Below, piece after piece: positions 1-9,507 of a stretch of DNA of 64,000 nucleotides (the stretch's first letter is position 1; the number at the start of each line of letters is the position of its first letter). The notes under the pieces are model-generated. The model did not search any database and had not been told where the DNA came from. It saw nothing but the letters and a program-made list of their open reading frames with translations. A program made the position numbers and the translations under genes. The DNA comes from Claveliimonas monacensis (GTDB lineage Bacteria; Bacillota; Clostridia; Lachnospirales; Lachnospiraceae). The stretch is from the NCBI RefSeq assembly GCF_014982975.1, contig NZ_JADCKL010000001.1, positions 558,001 through 622,000 on the forward strand. Reading direction: 5' to 3'.

Positions 1-66
1 CACAGAGATGCAGGTGGCAACGTGATGCAGGCATACAACAGCTTGTACTTCTCTCTCCATTTTCAT
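1..66 (-). CDS. 5' end of an unidentified gene (cut by window edge)
   Basis: Only 22 codons are visible, beginning ATG at 66 and reading M-K-M-E-R-E-V-Q-A-V-V-C-L-H-H. An AGGAGG lies 10 bases upstream of this ATG; a second in-frame choice at 76 would sit directly on the AGGAGG and is unlikely. It follows the C_GCAxxG_C_C gene on the same strand by 46 bases and is probably in the same operon. The fragment is too short for family assignment. A small selenium/sulfur-carrier-like protein (DUF3343) would fit the neighbourhood, but nothing in the visible residues proves it. Confidence 0.4.
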   Translation of the reverse strand, partial: MKMEREVQAVVCLHHVATCISV

Positions 67-112
67 GATCCAACATCCTCCTGTGATCATATATATGCGC
101 CTGTTTTATCTT

Positions 113-544
113 TTATGACACGATCTCCCATTTTTTCAAAAGTTCTTCCAGTATCTGCGCCGCATCCTCCACACATGCCATACAGCAGGGAAGGGGCTGC
201 GGGCCATCCTCTGTCTTCAAGTCACGGCAGTACAGAGAACCCCTCTTCTCTTTGAAGAGCTCTGCAGCCTCCTGAAATTTAGCGTATGTATCCAGCTTTG
301 TGCGGGTTGGATCCTCCATATCCCCGGCACTGTTTGCCAGGCTGATGATGAGGAACATGCCCATGACAGCCCCGCATGTGTCTTTCAGTCCGCCTATACC
401 GGAACCGAATCCCTCTGTCAGGCGGAACATGTCCTCCCTGCTCACCCCGTACTTTTCACAGACCGTGCAGGCCACGGACTGACAGCAGTTATAGATCTTG
501 TTAAAATTTTCTGCTGCCTTCTCTCTAAGCCTCAGTTCCTCCAC
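113..544 (-). CDS. C_GCAxxG_C_C family cysteine-rich protein
   Basis: About 143 residues starting at a GTG (544) with AGGAG a few bases upstream; this start overlaps the end of the preceding gene by 20 bases, suggesting translational coupling. A longer ATG start at 607 would give a very basic, unlikely N-terminus. The protein has paired cysteines near the N-terminus (CCQSVACTVC), a central glycine-rich stretch followed by CGAVMG (the CGAxxG signature), and two more cysteine groups near the C-terminus (CCMAC). The family is thought to be redox or metal related; its precise function is not established, so none is assigned. Confidence 0.75.
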   Translation of the reverse strand: MEELRLREKAAENFNKIYNCCQSVACTVCEKYGVSREDMFRLTEGFGSGIGGLKDTCGAVMGMFLIISLANSAGDMEDPTRTKLDTYAKFQEAAELFKEKRGSLYCRDLKTEDGPQPLPCCMACVEDAAQILEELLKKWEIVS

Positions 545-1418
545 TTTGCTCCTCTCCTTCCTCTTCCGTTTTTGTCGTCTCCTGTGGATGCAGGAACTGA
601 GCCGCATCCTTTACAAAGAAAAGCCTGTTCCCATATTTTTCTACAAAGGTAAAGGCTGCCCGGGCAGCGGCTTCATTTCCGCAGTCCTGCTCCAGCACCG
701 CCTGCTGCCAGGCTCTTCCCACCTTGGTCCACAGATCCGTGCCGCCTTTGTCAGACAGATGGAGCCACTCCTGATAAAACCGCCAGGCGGATTCATAGTC
801 CTTGTTGGCTCTCGCCCGCTTCAGATTGTTCACCGCACAGAGGATCTGCATATTTTTTGCGTCCTGTTTGCTGCTGATCCTACGCTGAAACTCGTTTTCC
901 AGCTCTCTTACCTTGTCGCCCATGCCAAAGCGAAAGTACAGACTGCTTTTGAGCATATAGTAATTCAGCCGGTTGGTCTTTTTAAATGACCCCGGATCTG
1001 TGTGCATGATGGTATCCATCGCCTGCTGAAAATTTCCCTGGTAATACTGGGCTATGGCAAGGTTCAGCTGCTTCAGATTTTCGTTCCCCATAAAGCCTAT
1101 ATGGTAGACGCAGGCCTCAAAAAGGTAGGGGTCGCATTCTTTCTGCAGCGCCCCGTAGATCCAGGAAATTCCTGTCTTTGCCACCAGCGCCAGAATGCCC
1201 AGCACGGCAAAATGCACGACGATGACGCAGATCTGCATCATCCCTCTCCCGTATGCCCGCATCCAGGCCTGCATGGGGAACACGCCAAAGATCATATAAA
1301 GAAGGTGGATAACAACCAGCGCGTAAGCCGCCCAGCCCAGACACTGCCTGATGCGGCAGCGGCGCACCCGCCTGTCAACCTCCCTCTGGTCAACTCCCGC
1401 CATTTCTTCTACTGTCAT
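525..1418 (-). CDS. membrane protein with tetratricopeptide-like helical domain
   Basis: Start chosen at ATG 1418 (MTVEEM), which overlaps the nadE stop as ATGA and has AAAGGAGG nine bases upstream; the longer frame would begin inside nadE. About 297 residues: an N-terminal basic segment, two hydrophobic helices (around residues 30-50 and 65-85), then a cytoplasmic helical region with TPR-like spacing (LNLAIAQYYQGNFQQAMDTI; YYMLKSSLYFRFG) and an acidic C-terminal tail. It sits in an operon with nadE and the C_GCAxxG_C_C gene. TPR domains generally mediate protein contacts; the specific role is unknown. Confidence 0.7.
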   Translation of the reverse strand: MTVEEMAGVDQREVDRRVRRCRIRQCLGWAAYALVVIHLLYMIFGVFPMQAWMRAYGRGMMQICVIVVHFAVLGILALVAKTGISWIYGALQKECDPYLFEACVYHIGFMGNENLKQLNLAIAQYYQGNFQQAMDTIMHTDPGSFKKTNRLNYYMLKSSLYFRFGMGDKVRELENEFQRRISSKQDAKNMQILCAVNNLKRARANKDYESAWRFYQEWLHLSDKGGTDLWTKVGRAWQQAVLEQDCGNEAAARAAFTFVEKYGNRLFFVKDAAQFLHPQETTKTEEEGEEQSGGTEA

Positions 1419-3346
1419 ACGTTCGTGCCTCCTTTTGCCGCCTGCTCCAGATCCCGGAGCCACACATCCGCACAGGCATCACTTGGCATCCGCCAGTCGC
1501 CTCTTGGCGAGAGTGCCACCGTACCCACTTTGGGGCCGTCCGGAAGGCAGGATCTCTTGAACTGCTGGCTAAAAAACCTCCGGCAGAAGGTATGCAGCCA
1601 TTTATAGATAGTCTCTTCGTCATACTCGCCCGCAAAAGCCTCCCTGGCGATCCGGTAGATCTTGGAAGGCTCGTAGCCAAAGCGGAGGAAATAATACAGA
1701 TAGAAGTCGTGGAGCTCGTAGGGTCCTACCAGATCCTCCGTCTTCTGGGCGATCTGGCCGTCCTTCGGCGGAAGGAGCTCCGGGCTCACCGGTGTGTCCA
1801 GCACATCGTAGAGCACGTCTTTCATCTCCCGGTCCTTTTCTGTGTCCGCACAGTACTGCACCAGATGGCGCACAAGCGTCTTGGGCACGGAGGCGTTGAC
1901 CCCGTACATGGACATGTGATCCCCGTTGTAGGTGGCCCACCCGAGCGCCAGCTCCGACATGTCCCCTGTACCGACCACAAGTCCTCCTGTCTGGTTGGAA
2001 ATATCCATAAGCACCTGGGTCCTCTCCCTGGCCTGGGAATTCTCGTAGGTGACACTGTGATCCTCTATGTCGTGTCCGATGTCCCTGAAATGGCTTTCAA
2101 CGGAGTCAGCGATCCGCACTTCCCGCAGCTGCGCCCCCAGCTTCAGGGCCATCTGGCAGGCATTGTTGTAAGTCCGGTCTGTGGTTCCAAAGCAGGGCAT
2201 AGTGACAGCGATGATCTGGCTTCTGTCCATTCCCAGCATGTCAAAGGCCCTGGCTGTCACCAGGATGGCAAGCGTGGAGTCCAGCCCGCCGGAAATCCCC
2301 ACCACTGCACTCCTTGCGTGGGTGTGGGCCAGCCTCTTCTTCAGGCCCATGGCCTGGATGGTCAGGATCTCCTCGCATCTTCTGTCCCTCTCCTCCTTTG
2401 CGTCCGGCACAAATGGCCTGGAGGGGAACTTCCTTGTAAGCTTAGTCTCTGTCAGCTCCAGCCGGAAGGGAACCCTGGCAAGATAGCGCTCCCGGGCCGC
2501 CTTAAACGTAGTGTTCTTCCTGCGCTCACTGATCAGCCGCTTCACATCGATCTGGGCGTAGACCACGCCATTTTTAAACCGCTCTCCCTCCGCCAGGGTG
2601 GTGCCGTTCTCAGAGATGATATTGTGTCCCCCGAAGACCAGGTCCGTGGTGGACTCGCCCTCCCCGGCATTGGCGTAGATATAGGCCGCCATGAGGCGGG
2701 CCGACTGTCCCTCGATAAGACTCTTTCTGTACGCCGCCTTGCCGATGGTCTCGTCGCTGGCAGAGCAGTTGACAATGACCGTGGCCCCCTCTCTGGCTGC
2801 CTGGATGCTGGGCGGCACGGGAGACCAGACATCTTCGCAGATCTCCGCCGACACGATCAGGTCCGGCATGACATCTGCCTCAAAGAGGATCCGGGGACCG
2901 AACAGGACCTTCTCCCCCTCAAAACAGATGCAGCGCACCTCCCCGGGGCCTTCCCGGAACTGACGCATCTCGTAGAACTCCCCGTAATTCGGCAGGAACG
3001 TCTTTGTGGTAAATCCCAGGATCTTTCCCCTGTTCAGAGCCGCCGCCACATTGTAGAGCTCTCCCTCTACCGCCAGGGGCATTCCCACGAAAATGAGCGC
3101 ATCCTTTTCTTCTGTGGCCGCCGCCACCTGGCAGATCGCCTTTCTGGCCTGCGCAAGGAGCACGTCCTGGGTAAAGAGATCTCCGCAAGTGTAACCGGTG
3201 AGGGCAAGCTCAGGAAACACCACGATCTTAGCCCCCTCCGACGCCGTCTCGTCGATCAGACGGCAGATCTGTTCTTGATTGTAAGCCACATCCGCCACCC
3301 GGATATCCGGTGTGGCTGCCGCTACTTTTACAAAACCGTGTCTCAA
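1415..3346 (-). CDS. nadE: glutamine-dependent NAD+ synthetase
   Basis: 643 residues, the usual length of the two-domain bacterial enzyme. The N-terminal nitrilase-type glutaminase carries the Glu-Lys-Cys triad at about E46 (VFPELAL), K115 (TKTFLPNYGE) and C170 (SAEICEDVW); the C-terminal ligase domain has the ATP pyrophosphatase loop SGGLDST. It amidates nicotinic acid adenine dinucleotide to NAD+ with ammonia channelled from glutamine, in the cytoplasm. The start is a TTG at 3346 with GAGGAG about nine bases upstream. It lies 15 bases after hslO and overlaps the next gene by four bases, so it is part of a leftward operon. Confidence 0.95.
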   Translation of the reverse strand: MRHGFVKVAAATPDIRVADVAYNQEQICRLIDETASEGAKIVVFPELALTGYTCGDLFTQDVLLAQARKAICQVAAATEEKDALIFVGMPLAVEGELYNVAAALNRGKILGFTTKTFLPNYGEFYEMRQFREGPGEVRCICFEGEKVLFGPRILFEADVMPDLIVSAEICEDVWSPVPPSIQAAREGATVIVNCSASDETIGKAAYRKSLIEGQSARLMAAYIYANAGEGESTTDLVFGGHNIISENGTTLAEGERFKNGVVYAQIDVKRLISERRKNTTFKAARERYLARVPFRLELTETKLTRKFPSRPFVPDAKEERDRRCEEILTIQAMGLKKRLAHTHARSAVVGISGGLDSTLAILVTARAFDMLGMDRSQIIAVTMPCFGTTDRTYNNACQMALKLGAQLREVRIADSVESHFRDIGHDIEDHSVTYENSQARERTQVLMDISNQTGGLVVGTGDMSELALGWATYNGDHMSMYGVNASVPKTLVRHLVQYCADTEKDREMKDVLYDVLDTPVSPELLPPKDGQIAQKTEDLVGPYELHDFYLYYFLRFGYEPSKIYRIAREAFAGEYDEETIYKWLHTFCRRFFSQQFKRSCLPDGPKVGTVALSPRGDWRMPSDACADVWLRDLEQAAKGGTNV

Positions 3347-3361
3347 GGTCTACACTCCTCT

Positions 3362-4249
3362 CTATTTTTTGCTTCTTTTCAGTATGTTCTTCAGCTCATC
3401 CACCGAGTAGCTGTAGGCTGTGTTGCAGAAATGACATTTCACTTCAATGTCCTTTCCCTCGTCGATCATTTCCCTGATATCTTTGGCACCGATGCTGGCC
3501 ACAGCACGCTCCACCCTCTCTTTAGAGCAGTTGCAGTAAAAACGGGCCGGCATAGTGTCTGTGATCTCCAGATCCAGTCCCTCTGTGAGATCCTCGAGGA
3601 GACGCTGGGGCGTGTACCCCTCCTCCAGAAGTCTGGTCACGGACGTGATCTTTCCCACATTCTCCTCCAGGCGGCTGATCACCTTCTCCTCGGCAAAAGG
3701 CATGAGCTGCACGATAAAACCGCCCGCGCACTTCACAGTATTGTCTTTCTCCATGAGCACGCCCAGCCCCACAGAGGAGGGCACCTGCTCTGAATTTGCA
3801 AAATAGTAGGTCAGATCCTCCGCGATCTCGCTGGTCACGAGGATAGTCTGACCTGAGTAGGGCTCTTTGAGCCCCATGTCTTTGATGACCGTGAGAAGGC
3901 CAATGCCCACGGCTCCTCCCACATCCAGCTTCCCGTTCTTGGGAGGCAGGATCACGTCCGGGTTCTGCACGTATCCTTTCACATCTCCGCGGCTGTCTGC
4001 TGTCACCGTGATCCCCCCTAAGGGACCGTCCCCATTGATCTGAAGGGTCAGCACGTCCGTGTCATTTTTCATCATGCTTCCCATCATGGCGCCCGCTGTC
4101 AGAAGGCGCCCCAGGGCCGCCGTAGCCACCGGGCTTGTGCCATGGCGGCTTCTCGCCTCCTCCACCAGCTCTCTTGTGGTGGCCGCAAAAGCCCTGATCT
4201 GTCCTCCCGCGGCAGTTGCCCTTACAATATAGTCTTTCTCCTGTGTCAT
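3362..4249 (-). CDS. hslO: redox-regulated holdase chaperone Hsp33
   Basis: 295 residues, family-typical. The C-terminal redox switch is intact: a CxC pair (YCNCS) and, about 30 residues later, a CxxC pair (CHFC), which bind zinc when reduced and form disulfides on oxidative stress, activating the chaperone. The N-terminal part has the expected motifs (GRLLTAG, GDGPLGGI, GYVQNP). ATG start is preceded by AAAGGA at good distance. It lies between a methyltransferase and nadE on the same strand, consistent with a stress/housekeeping operon in an anaerobe. Confidence 0.95.
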   Translation of the reverse strand: MTQEKDYIVRATAAGGQIRAFAATTRELVEEARSRHGTSPVATAALGRLLTAGAMMGSMMKNDTDVLTLQINGDGPLGGITVTADSRGDVKGYVQNPDVILPPKNGKLDVGGAVGIGLLTVIKDMGLKEPYSGQTILVTSEIAEDLTYYFANSEQVPSSVGLGVLMEKDNTVKCAGGFIVQLMPFAEEKVISRLEENVGKITSVTRLLEEGYTPQRLLEDLTEGLDLEITDTMPARFYCNCSKERVERAVASIGAKDIREMIDEGKDIEVKCHFCNTAYSYSVDELKNILKRSKK

Positions 4250-4335
4250 CTATCTTTGATCCTTTCTCTTCTCATCTTTTTTTGACTCATGTATCATTTT
4301 AATATTTTTTCCCATACTTGACAAGGGAGCGCAGA

Positions 4336-5091
4336 TCATTTTCCGCACTCCCTTGCTATGATGGTTATCCTCTCGCTCTCCGGGCCGGCTTCCCTGTCTG
4401 TGTAAGCCTCCCGCGCCGACTGGAAGACCAGCCCGCTCCTGTCCAGCAGTTCCTTTATCTCCTCCAGGGTGTAGGCCCTCTGGAAATGCTGCTCTTTGTA
4501 CTTCCGATAAAGGCCGCCCTCCTCCTGTATGAACAGGGTCAGCTCGTAGGAGTTGATCCTCTCCTCCTCATCGTAATAGTTGTCCCAGATAAAGCTGCAG
4601 TCATCCCTGTCCTCGGCAATGGTCTGCTCTCCAAGGGTCTCCCTGTACTTGTACTCTGTGTTAAAGTCAAAGAGAAAGATGCCTCCCGGATCCAGATAAT
4701 TGTTCACAAGCCGGAACACCTCCAGCAGTTCTTCCGGCTCCGTAATGTAGTTGACACAGTCGCAGGCGCTCACTGCCGCCCTGACAGTGCCGTAGAGCTC
4801 GAACTCGCGCATATCCTGCAGCAGGTATAGGATATCGTGTCCGCTCTTTTCCTTTTTCTCAAAGGCCGCCTCCAGCATCTCCGGCGAGCTGTCCACGCCG
4901 ATCATGTCATACCCGGCACCTGCCAGCTCCTCGGTCATGCTCCCTGTCCCACATCCCAGATCCAGGACAAGGCCGTCTTCTATGCCCTGCTGCCGCAGCG
5001 TTTTCTCTATGTACCCGGCCCACTCCCGGTAGGGCACATTGTCCATAAACGTGTCATAGACTTCCGCAAAAGTCCCGTATGCTTCCCCCAC
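4336..5091 (-). CDS. class I SAM-dependent methyltransferase
   Basis: 251 residues with the SAM-binding motif I VLDLGCGTGSMTEEL, followed by an acidic motif II (MIGVDSSPEML) and a motif around CDCVNYI typical of small-molecule methyltransferases. The start is a GTG directly abutting the TAA of mgsA, with a GAGAGG upstream, so translation is probably coupled. The substrate cannot be read from the sequence. It is part of the leftward operon running mgsA - this gene - hslO - nadE, with an 86-base gap before hslO. Confidence 0.85.
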   Translation of the reverse strand: MGEAYGTFAEVYDTFMDNVPYREWAGYIEKTLRQQGIEDGLVLDLGCGTGSMTEELAGAGYDMIGVDSSPEMLEAAFEKKEKSGHDILYLLQDMREFELYGTVRAAVSACDCVNYITEPEELLEVFRLVNNYLDPGGIFLFDFNTEYKYRETLGEQTIAEDRDDCSFIWDNYYDEEERINSYELTLFIQEEGGLYRKYKEQHFQRAYTLEEIKELLDRSGLVFQSAREAYTDREAGPESERITIIARECGK

Positions 5092-5568
5092 TTATTTCAT
5101 CCTCTCCACTCTCTGCTGGATCGTCCTGTTAAAATTCTCGATCTTTCTGGCGTAGGGCTCAGACATATATTTAGAATTGAGCATGAAATCTGCCGTGGCA
5201 AGATTGTTGGCAATGGGGATGTCGTAGACCACGGCGATGCGCAGCAGCGCCTTTACATCCGGGTCGTGGGGCTGTGCCTCCAGAGGATCCCACAGAAAGA
5301 TCATAAAATCGATCTGCCCCTCCACGATCTTGGCCCCAATCTGCTGGTCGCCTCCCAGGGGGCCGCTGCAGAATCCTTTCACCGGCAGTCCGGTCTTCTC
5401 TGCGATGAGTTTTGCCGTGGTCCCTGTCCCGCAGAGAAAATGGCCTTTCAGTATCTCTTTATTCCTGTCGCACCAGTCCACCAGCTCCTGCTTCTTCCCG
5501 TCGTGTGCTACCAGCGCGATGTGTTTTGTCTTTCCGATCTCAAGAGTGACAAATTCTTCCTCCAACAT
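5092..5568 (-). CDS. mgsA: methylglyoxal synthase
   Basis: Start set at ATG 5568 (MLEEEF), preceded by AAGGAGGG at nine bases; the longer frame to 5625 begins inside the upstream gene. About 158 residues. It converts dihydroxyacetone phosphate to methylglyoxal and phosphate, a glycolytic overflow bypass. Diagnostic motifs are GTGTTAKLI (phosphate loop), [11 protein letters not shown] with the catalytic aspartate, and [17 protein letters not shown] with the conserved histidine. It follows an ABC exporter gene by 35 bases and abuts the methyltransferase gene. Confidence 0.95.
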   Translation of the reverse strand: MLEEEFVTLEIGKTKHIALVAHDGKKQELVDWCDRNKEILKGHFLCGTGTTAKLIAEKTGLPVKGFCSGPLGGDQQIGAKIVEGQIDFMIFLWDPLEAQPHDPDVKALLRIAVVYDIPIANNLATADFMLNSKYMSEPYARKIENFNRTIQQRVERMK

Positions 5569-5603
5569 TTTGTGGCCCTCCTTGCATGTTGTCCTTATTT
5601 TTC

Positions 5604-7172
5604 CTAATCCCACTGCTCCATGCACTCAAATCTTGGAACGGTAAGAGCAGCGATCAGCACTGTAATTATCATACTATAAATCGGCACGATTAAAAAGAGT
5701 AAATTTGTATTTATCAAGTAGGCCGCCGGGATGCTGACGAGGGCACCGATCCCCAGGATACCGCCCTGGACTGCCAGGAGAAAGAACTGTTTTCCCGTTG
5801 TTCCCAGGGTGTCCCCCAAAAGGCTGTCCCCCAGCACCTTGATGTAGAGCCTGTTGGCCTGAAGTACAACATAAGACAGGATGATGCCGGCGATCTGGTA
5901 CGGGGCCAGTCCCCAGGCCAGGCCTGTGGGAACCACAAAGAGCACGGCATCGATAAGGGCTTTGAGGTGCTCCAGGCAGGTGGCATACCACAGCTTCTTC
6001 GCAGCCGGCTCAGGGATCAGGTAAATGTAGGGAAGCTCCAGCTCTTTCCCCCATTTCCCCATGTATCCGGTGCCCACAAATACCATGTAGACCGCCACGC
6101 CCATGAGCACCAGCTCCGGCGGCAGGTCTTCCTGGGGCCGTCCCACAAAGAAGATGCAGACCACCGCTCCGATGAGGGCGGCCAGCGTAAAGCCTGTGAA
6201 GATGAAGAAACGCTCCTTTTTGTACTCCAGAAGCTGTCGGCTGAAGATGGCTCTGGCACCGCTCCCCCAGCCTGAGAGGGATGCCTTCTTCAGTTTCTTT
6301 TTCCCAAAGCCTAAGCTGCTCTCACCCTTTTGGTTCCTCTTTCTGAGCTCCGCGTAGTCGTCCGCGAATTTGGCTGCATCCTCGTAGTAGGCTCCCGTGC
6401 AGCGGATCTTCCAGGCCACAAGAAACATCCCCGTACAGGCCAGTAGGAAGAGCACCGTGCCGATGACATTCCACAGGTCCGGGCCGGTCACAAGAAGGCT
6501 AACTGCAGCCACTTCCCATCCGGCCACCGGCAGAAGACGGATCACAGGGGAGCGGAAGAAGGAAAGGACCGCTGCACCGCTCAGGCCCTGAGTCATAAAA
6601 TGCCAGGCAATGACTCCCAGCACTGTCCCGATCAGAACGTAGATTAAAAGGCGCAGAGAGCGGATCACTTTTTTAAACCGTTCTTCTCCTGAATAGAGAA
6701 AGACCATCAGGCTTGTCTCAAATACTGTCTCAAACACAAAACAGAAGACAAAAAGCAGGACGCCTCTTAAAGGCTCCACATGAAAGACTGTCACCGCCGC
6801 TATGGAGAACAGAAGGTCTGCCACAAAGGACAGGGTGTAATTCAGCACTGCCCCGTGGAGCAGAACCAGCTTGGAGCTGATAGGCGCAGTGAAGATAAAG
6901 TGCGCGTGGCTGGGCCGAAAGAGTACTCCCTTCAGCTTTGCGTAGGACAAAAAATTGCTGCAGAAGATAAAGTAGAGCCACACTGTCATAACATAGACGA
7001 TCCCCTCCTTGTAGGCAATACCCCCAGCCGCCGCCAGAGAGGCAAAGGCGGCCAGGATCCCCACCACATAGAAGATGCCCAGCGCTATATAGAGGTAAGT
7101 TACCGGCTTTCTCACAGCCTTCCTTGCCCGGTTGATAAAGCTTCTCTTCGTCATATACAAAAGCGCTCTCAT
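5604..7172 (-). CDS. ABC exporter membrane subunit
   Basis: 522 residues, strongly hydrophobic with roughly ten to twelve membrane helices in two blocks, separated by a basic cytoplasmic loop around residues 265-300. It resembles the putative ABC_export membrane family of Firmicutes. It overlaps the ATPase gene by four bases (ATGA), so the two make one transporter. The exported substrate is not evident. A start at the second methionine (MTKRSF, 18 bases downstream) is possible. Confidence 0.8.
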   Translation of the reverse strand: MRALLYMTKRSFINRARKAVRKPVTYLYIALGIFYVVGILAAFASLAAAGGIAYKEGIVYVMTVWLYFIFCSNFLSYAKLKGVLFRPSHAHFIFTAPISSKLVLLHGAVLNYTLSFVADLLFSIAAVTVFHVEPLRGVLLFVFCFVFETVFETSLMVFLYSGEERFKKVIRSLRLLIYVLIGTVLGVIAWHFMTQGLSGAAVLSFFRSPVIRLLPVAGWEVAAVSLLVTGPDLWNVIGTVLFLLACTGMFLVAWKIRCTGAYYEDAAKFADDYAELRKRNQKGESSLGFGKKKLKKASLSGWGSGARAIFSRQLLEYKKERFFIFTGFTLAALIGAVVCIFFVGRPQEDLPPELVLMGVAVYMVFVGTGYMGKWGKELELPYIYLIPEPAAKKLWYATCLEHLKALIDAVLFVVPTGLAWGLAPYQIAGIILSYVVLQANRLYIKVLGDSLLGDTLGTTGKQFFLLAVQGGILGIGALVSIPAAYLINTNLLFLIVPIYSMIITVLIAALTVPRFECMEQWD

Positions 7173-7867
7173 CTCTTCTCACCACCTGTCACTTCAAAGA
7201 ACAGATCATCCAGATCTCTGTTCCCCACATCTTCCTTCCGGAAAGAGGCCTTCACATGGCCTTTTTCCATGACAAACATGATATCCCAAAGGTCCTCCAC
7301 CATCTCCAGCATGTGGGTGCTGATAAGGACGGTCACCCCCTGGCTCTTAAGCTCCAGGATGACCTCCTTCAGCTCCCGGATCGCCTGGGGATCCAGACCT
7401 ACCATGGGCTCGTCAAAGAGGATGACCTGCGGTTTCACCGCCAGAGCGCAGAGGATGCTGACTTTCTGCATCATTCCCTTTGACAGCTCATTTCCCAGCT
7501 TGTCTGCCTTGTCCGTCATCTCAAACCGCTCCATAAGACGCTCCACTTCCTGGTCTGTGATCCTGCTTTTGTAGGCCATCCGGATATATTCGATATGTTC
7601 CCGCACAGACAGCGCCTCGAACATGGAGGGGATCTCCGGCACATAGCCAAAAATCCTCTTTGCCTCCAGCTCTCTGGAGGGAATGCCCTGCACCCGGATC
7701 ATCCCCTCGTATCTCAGAAGGCCCGCTATGCTCTTGATGATGGTGGATTTCCCCGCTCCGTTTGGCCCCAGAAGGATCCCCACGCTCCCGTCCGGCACAA
7801 AAAAGCTGACCTGGTCCACCGCCAGGTTTTTCCCATACATTTTTCTAAGTCCCTGTACCTCTAACAT
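7169..7867 (-). CDS. ABC transporter ATP-binding protein
   Basis: Start set at ATG 7867 (MLEVQGL) with AGAGGAG six bases upstream; the frame extends further but into promoter sequence. About 232 residues with Walker A GPNGAGKST, a signature region NELSKGMMQK (LSKGM, typical of ABC-2 type exporters), Walker B VILFDEP, D-loop GLDP and switch histidine STHMLE. Partner of the downstream membrane subunit. It is the first gene after the promoter at 7949-7977 and probably heads the operon that continues through mgsA and beyond. Confidence 0.9.
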   Translation of the reverse strand: MLEVQGLRKMYGKNLAVDQVSFFVPDGSVGILLGPNGAGKSTIIKSIAGLLRYEGMIRVQGIPSRELEAKRIFGYVPEIPSMFEALSVREHIEYIRMAYKSRITDQEVERLMERFEMTDKADKLGNELSKGMMQKVSILCALAVKPQVILFDEPMVGLDPQAIRELKEVILELKSQGVTVLISTHMLEMVEDLWDIMFVMEKGHVKASFRKEDVGNRDLDDLFFEVTGGEKR

Positions 7868-7948
7868 CTTCTTCTCCTCTTTATTCCCAGGCTCTAGTCT
7901 TGGTTCTTCTGCCTGTATACTCTTGTTTTGTATTAGTATTATAGTACA

Positions 7949-7977
7949 ATTATACATGTAGAAGGCGGATCTGTCAA
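7949..7977 (-). promoter_or_regulatory. consensus sigma-A promoter of the ABC/mgsA operon
   Basis: On the minus strand: TTGACA, exactly 17 bases, TATAAT, a perfect match to the housekeeping consensus. A start about seven bases further would leave a leader of roughly 75 bases before the ATPase gene. The -35 box lies inside one arm of the inverted repeat described at 7965-8033. Confidence 0.8.
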
Positions 7978-8033
7978 TATGCGGCGCACGCAAGCTGGCA
8001 GACAGCCGCTCTTTCCTGACAGATCCGCTTTTT
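7965..8033. terminator. inverted repeat / probable intrinsic terminator between spoIVA and the ABC operon
   Basis: The 12-base arms GCGGATCTGTCA and TGACAGATCCGC are perfect complements separated by about 40 bases. On the plus strand the right arm is followed by TTTTT; on the minus strand (the spoIVA direction) the T-run after the stem is weak. The arm also contains the -35 element of the ABC operon promoter, so spoIVA readthrough and ABC initiation may interfere. Confidence 0.5.
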
Positions 8034-8034
8034 C

Positions 8035-9507
8035 TCAGATAATAATGCAGACCATTCCCCCGTTGATGTCATTCACCACTTTCTGCATGGTATCCTGCAG
8101 TTTGGCCTGGCTGTCGTCGCCGATCATGGCGATCCTGCTCTGCATGCCGTCCATGACCAGCTCCTCGATGGTCTTCCCGAAAATATTTGTCTCCCAGATC
8201 CCCCCTTCCGTCTCCCTCCTGTCTTTAATATAGCGGATCAGGTCTTCCGCCTGCTGCTCGCTGCCCACGATGGGGGCAATCTCCGTCTCAATATTGGCCT
8301 TTATAAGGTGGATCGTGGGGGCGTGGGACCGGATCTTCACTCCGAATTTATTTCCCTGGCGTATGATCTCCGGCTCATCCAGAGTGATCTCCTCCCGCCC
8401 CGGTTTCACCACCCCGTAACCTTTCATCCTGACGCTGTCGAAGGCCCCTCTGACGCACTCGTACTCGTTTTTCATGGCGGAGAGTTTTTTCAGTTCACAG
8501 ATCAGTCCATACTGTCCATTGATCCGGGCTCCGGTCATCTCGCTGAGCATCTCATAGTAGAATGCCTCCCCAATGTCCATGCGTATCTTCACACATCCTG
8601 TGTCCATCTCGATCTTTTCCAGCCGCATTTCCTCTATGTAGGGGCTCTCCGGCGTCTCGATCCCATGCGCTGCATCCCGGATCTGGTGTATCTGCTCCAG
8701 AAGATCCCTGACACAGGCTGTCAAGTCCTGCCGTATCTTGTGGTCCGTCGGCAGCATCTCAGCCCACCTAGGGATAAAGAACTGTATCTCCGACACAGGA
8801 AACTCAAAGAGCACTGCCTCCATGATCCGGTGGATATCCTCCTCTTTCAGCTGCTCGCAGTTCACCGGAAGAGCCTGCACCTTATAAGTCTCCTGGATAT
8901 GCTGAGCAACCCGCTTCGCCTCCTCCCCCGCCGGACGGCGGCTGTTCACCAGCACCACAAAGGGCTTCCCGATCCCCTGCAACTCCCGGATAGTCCGCCC
9001 TTCCGCCTCCTCGTAACTGCTCCGCGGGATCTCGCCGATGCTGCCGTCAGTGGTCACCACAATGCCGATGGTAGAGTGCTCATGGATAACCTTCTCCGTC
9101 CCCACAGCTGCCGCCTTTGTAAAGGGGATCTCATAGTCAAACCAGGGCGTCTTCACCTTTCTCTCCTGTCCTTCCTCCTCGTGGCCGGACGCCCCCTCCA
9201 CCATGTAGCCCACACAGTCGATGAGCCGGATCTTCACCGACACATCCTCTGTCAGATCTACCTGCGCCGCCTCTTTGGGAACAAACTTGGGCTCTGTTGT
9301 CATGATGGTCCGGCCGGAGGCGGACTGGGGAAGCTCATCCACGGTCCTGGCTTTTACATTTTCGTCCTCCAGATGGGGAAGGACCAGCACATCCATAAAC
9401 CTCTTGATGAAGGTAGATTTTCCGGTCCGCACCGGGCCCACGACTCCTATGTATATCTCTCCTTTTGTCCTGACCTGTATGTCCTTGTATAACTCATAAT
9501 GATCCAT
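8035..9507 (-). CDS. spoIVA: stage IV sporulation protein A (coat morphogenetic ATPase)
   Basis: Start set at ATG 9507 (MDHYELYKDI) as in the family; 490 residues. SpoIVA is made in the mother cell, binds the outer forespore membrane and polymerises using ATP to form the basement layer of the spore coat. The N-terminal TRAFAC-type NTPase has the P-loop GPVRTGKSTFIKR, and the C-terminus ends in a hydrophobic VCIII, as expected. Ribosome site AAGGGG lies nine bases upstream. A CATATATT about 30 bases before the start resembles a sigma-E -10 element, but no clear -35 was found. Its presence is the best evidence that the organism forms endospores. Confidence 0.95.
   Translation of the reverse strand: MDHYELYKDIQVRTKGEIYIGVVGPVRTGKSTFIKRFMDVLVLPHLEDENVKARTVDELPQSASGRTIMTTEPKFVPKEAAQVDLTEDVSVKIRLIDCVGYMVEGASGHEEEGQERKVKTPWFDYEIPFTKAAAVGTEKVIHEHSTIGIVVTTDGSIGEIPRSSYEEAEGRTIRELQGIGKPFVVLVNSRRPAGEEAKRVAQHIQETYKVQALPVNCEQLKEEDIHRIMEAVLFEFPVSEIQFFIPRWAEMLPTDHKIRQDLTACVRDLLEQIHQIRDAAHGIETPESPYIEEMRLEKIEMDTGCVKIRMDIGEAFYYEMLSEMTGARINGQYGLICELKKLSAMKNEYECVRGAFDSVRMKGYGVVKPGREEITLDEPEIIRQGNKFGVKIRSHAPTIHLIKANIETEIAPIVGSEQQAEDLIRYIKDRRETEGGIWETNIFGKTIEELVMDGMQSRIAMIGDDSQAKLQDTMQKVVNDINGGMVCIII

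Noticed and set aside
1592-3793. 733-codon plus-strand open frame
   Set aside because: It lies antisense to nadE and hslO, whose motifs are unmistakable; the translation is His/Leu/Gly-rich without any domain, as expected of a shadow frame in GC-rich DNA.
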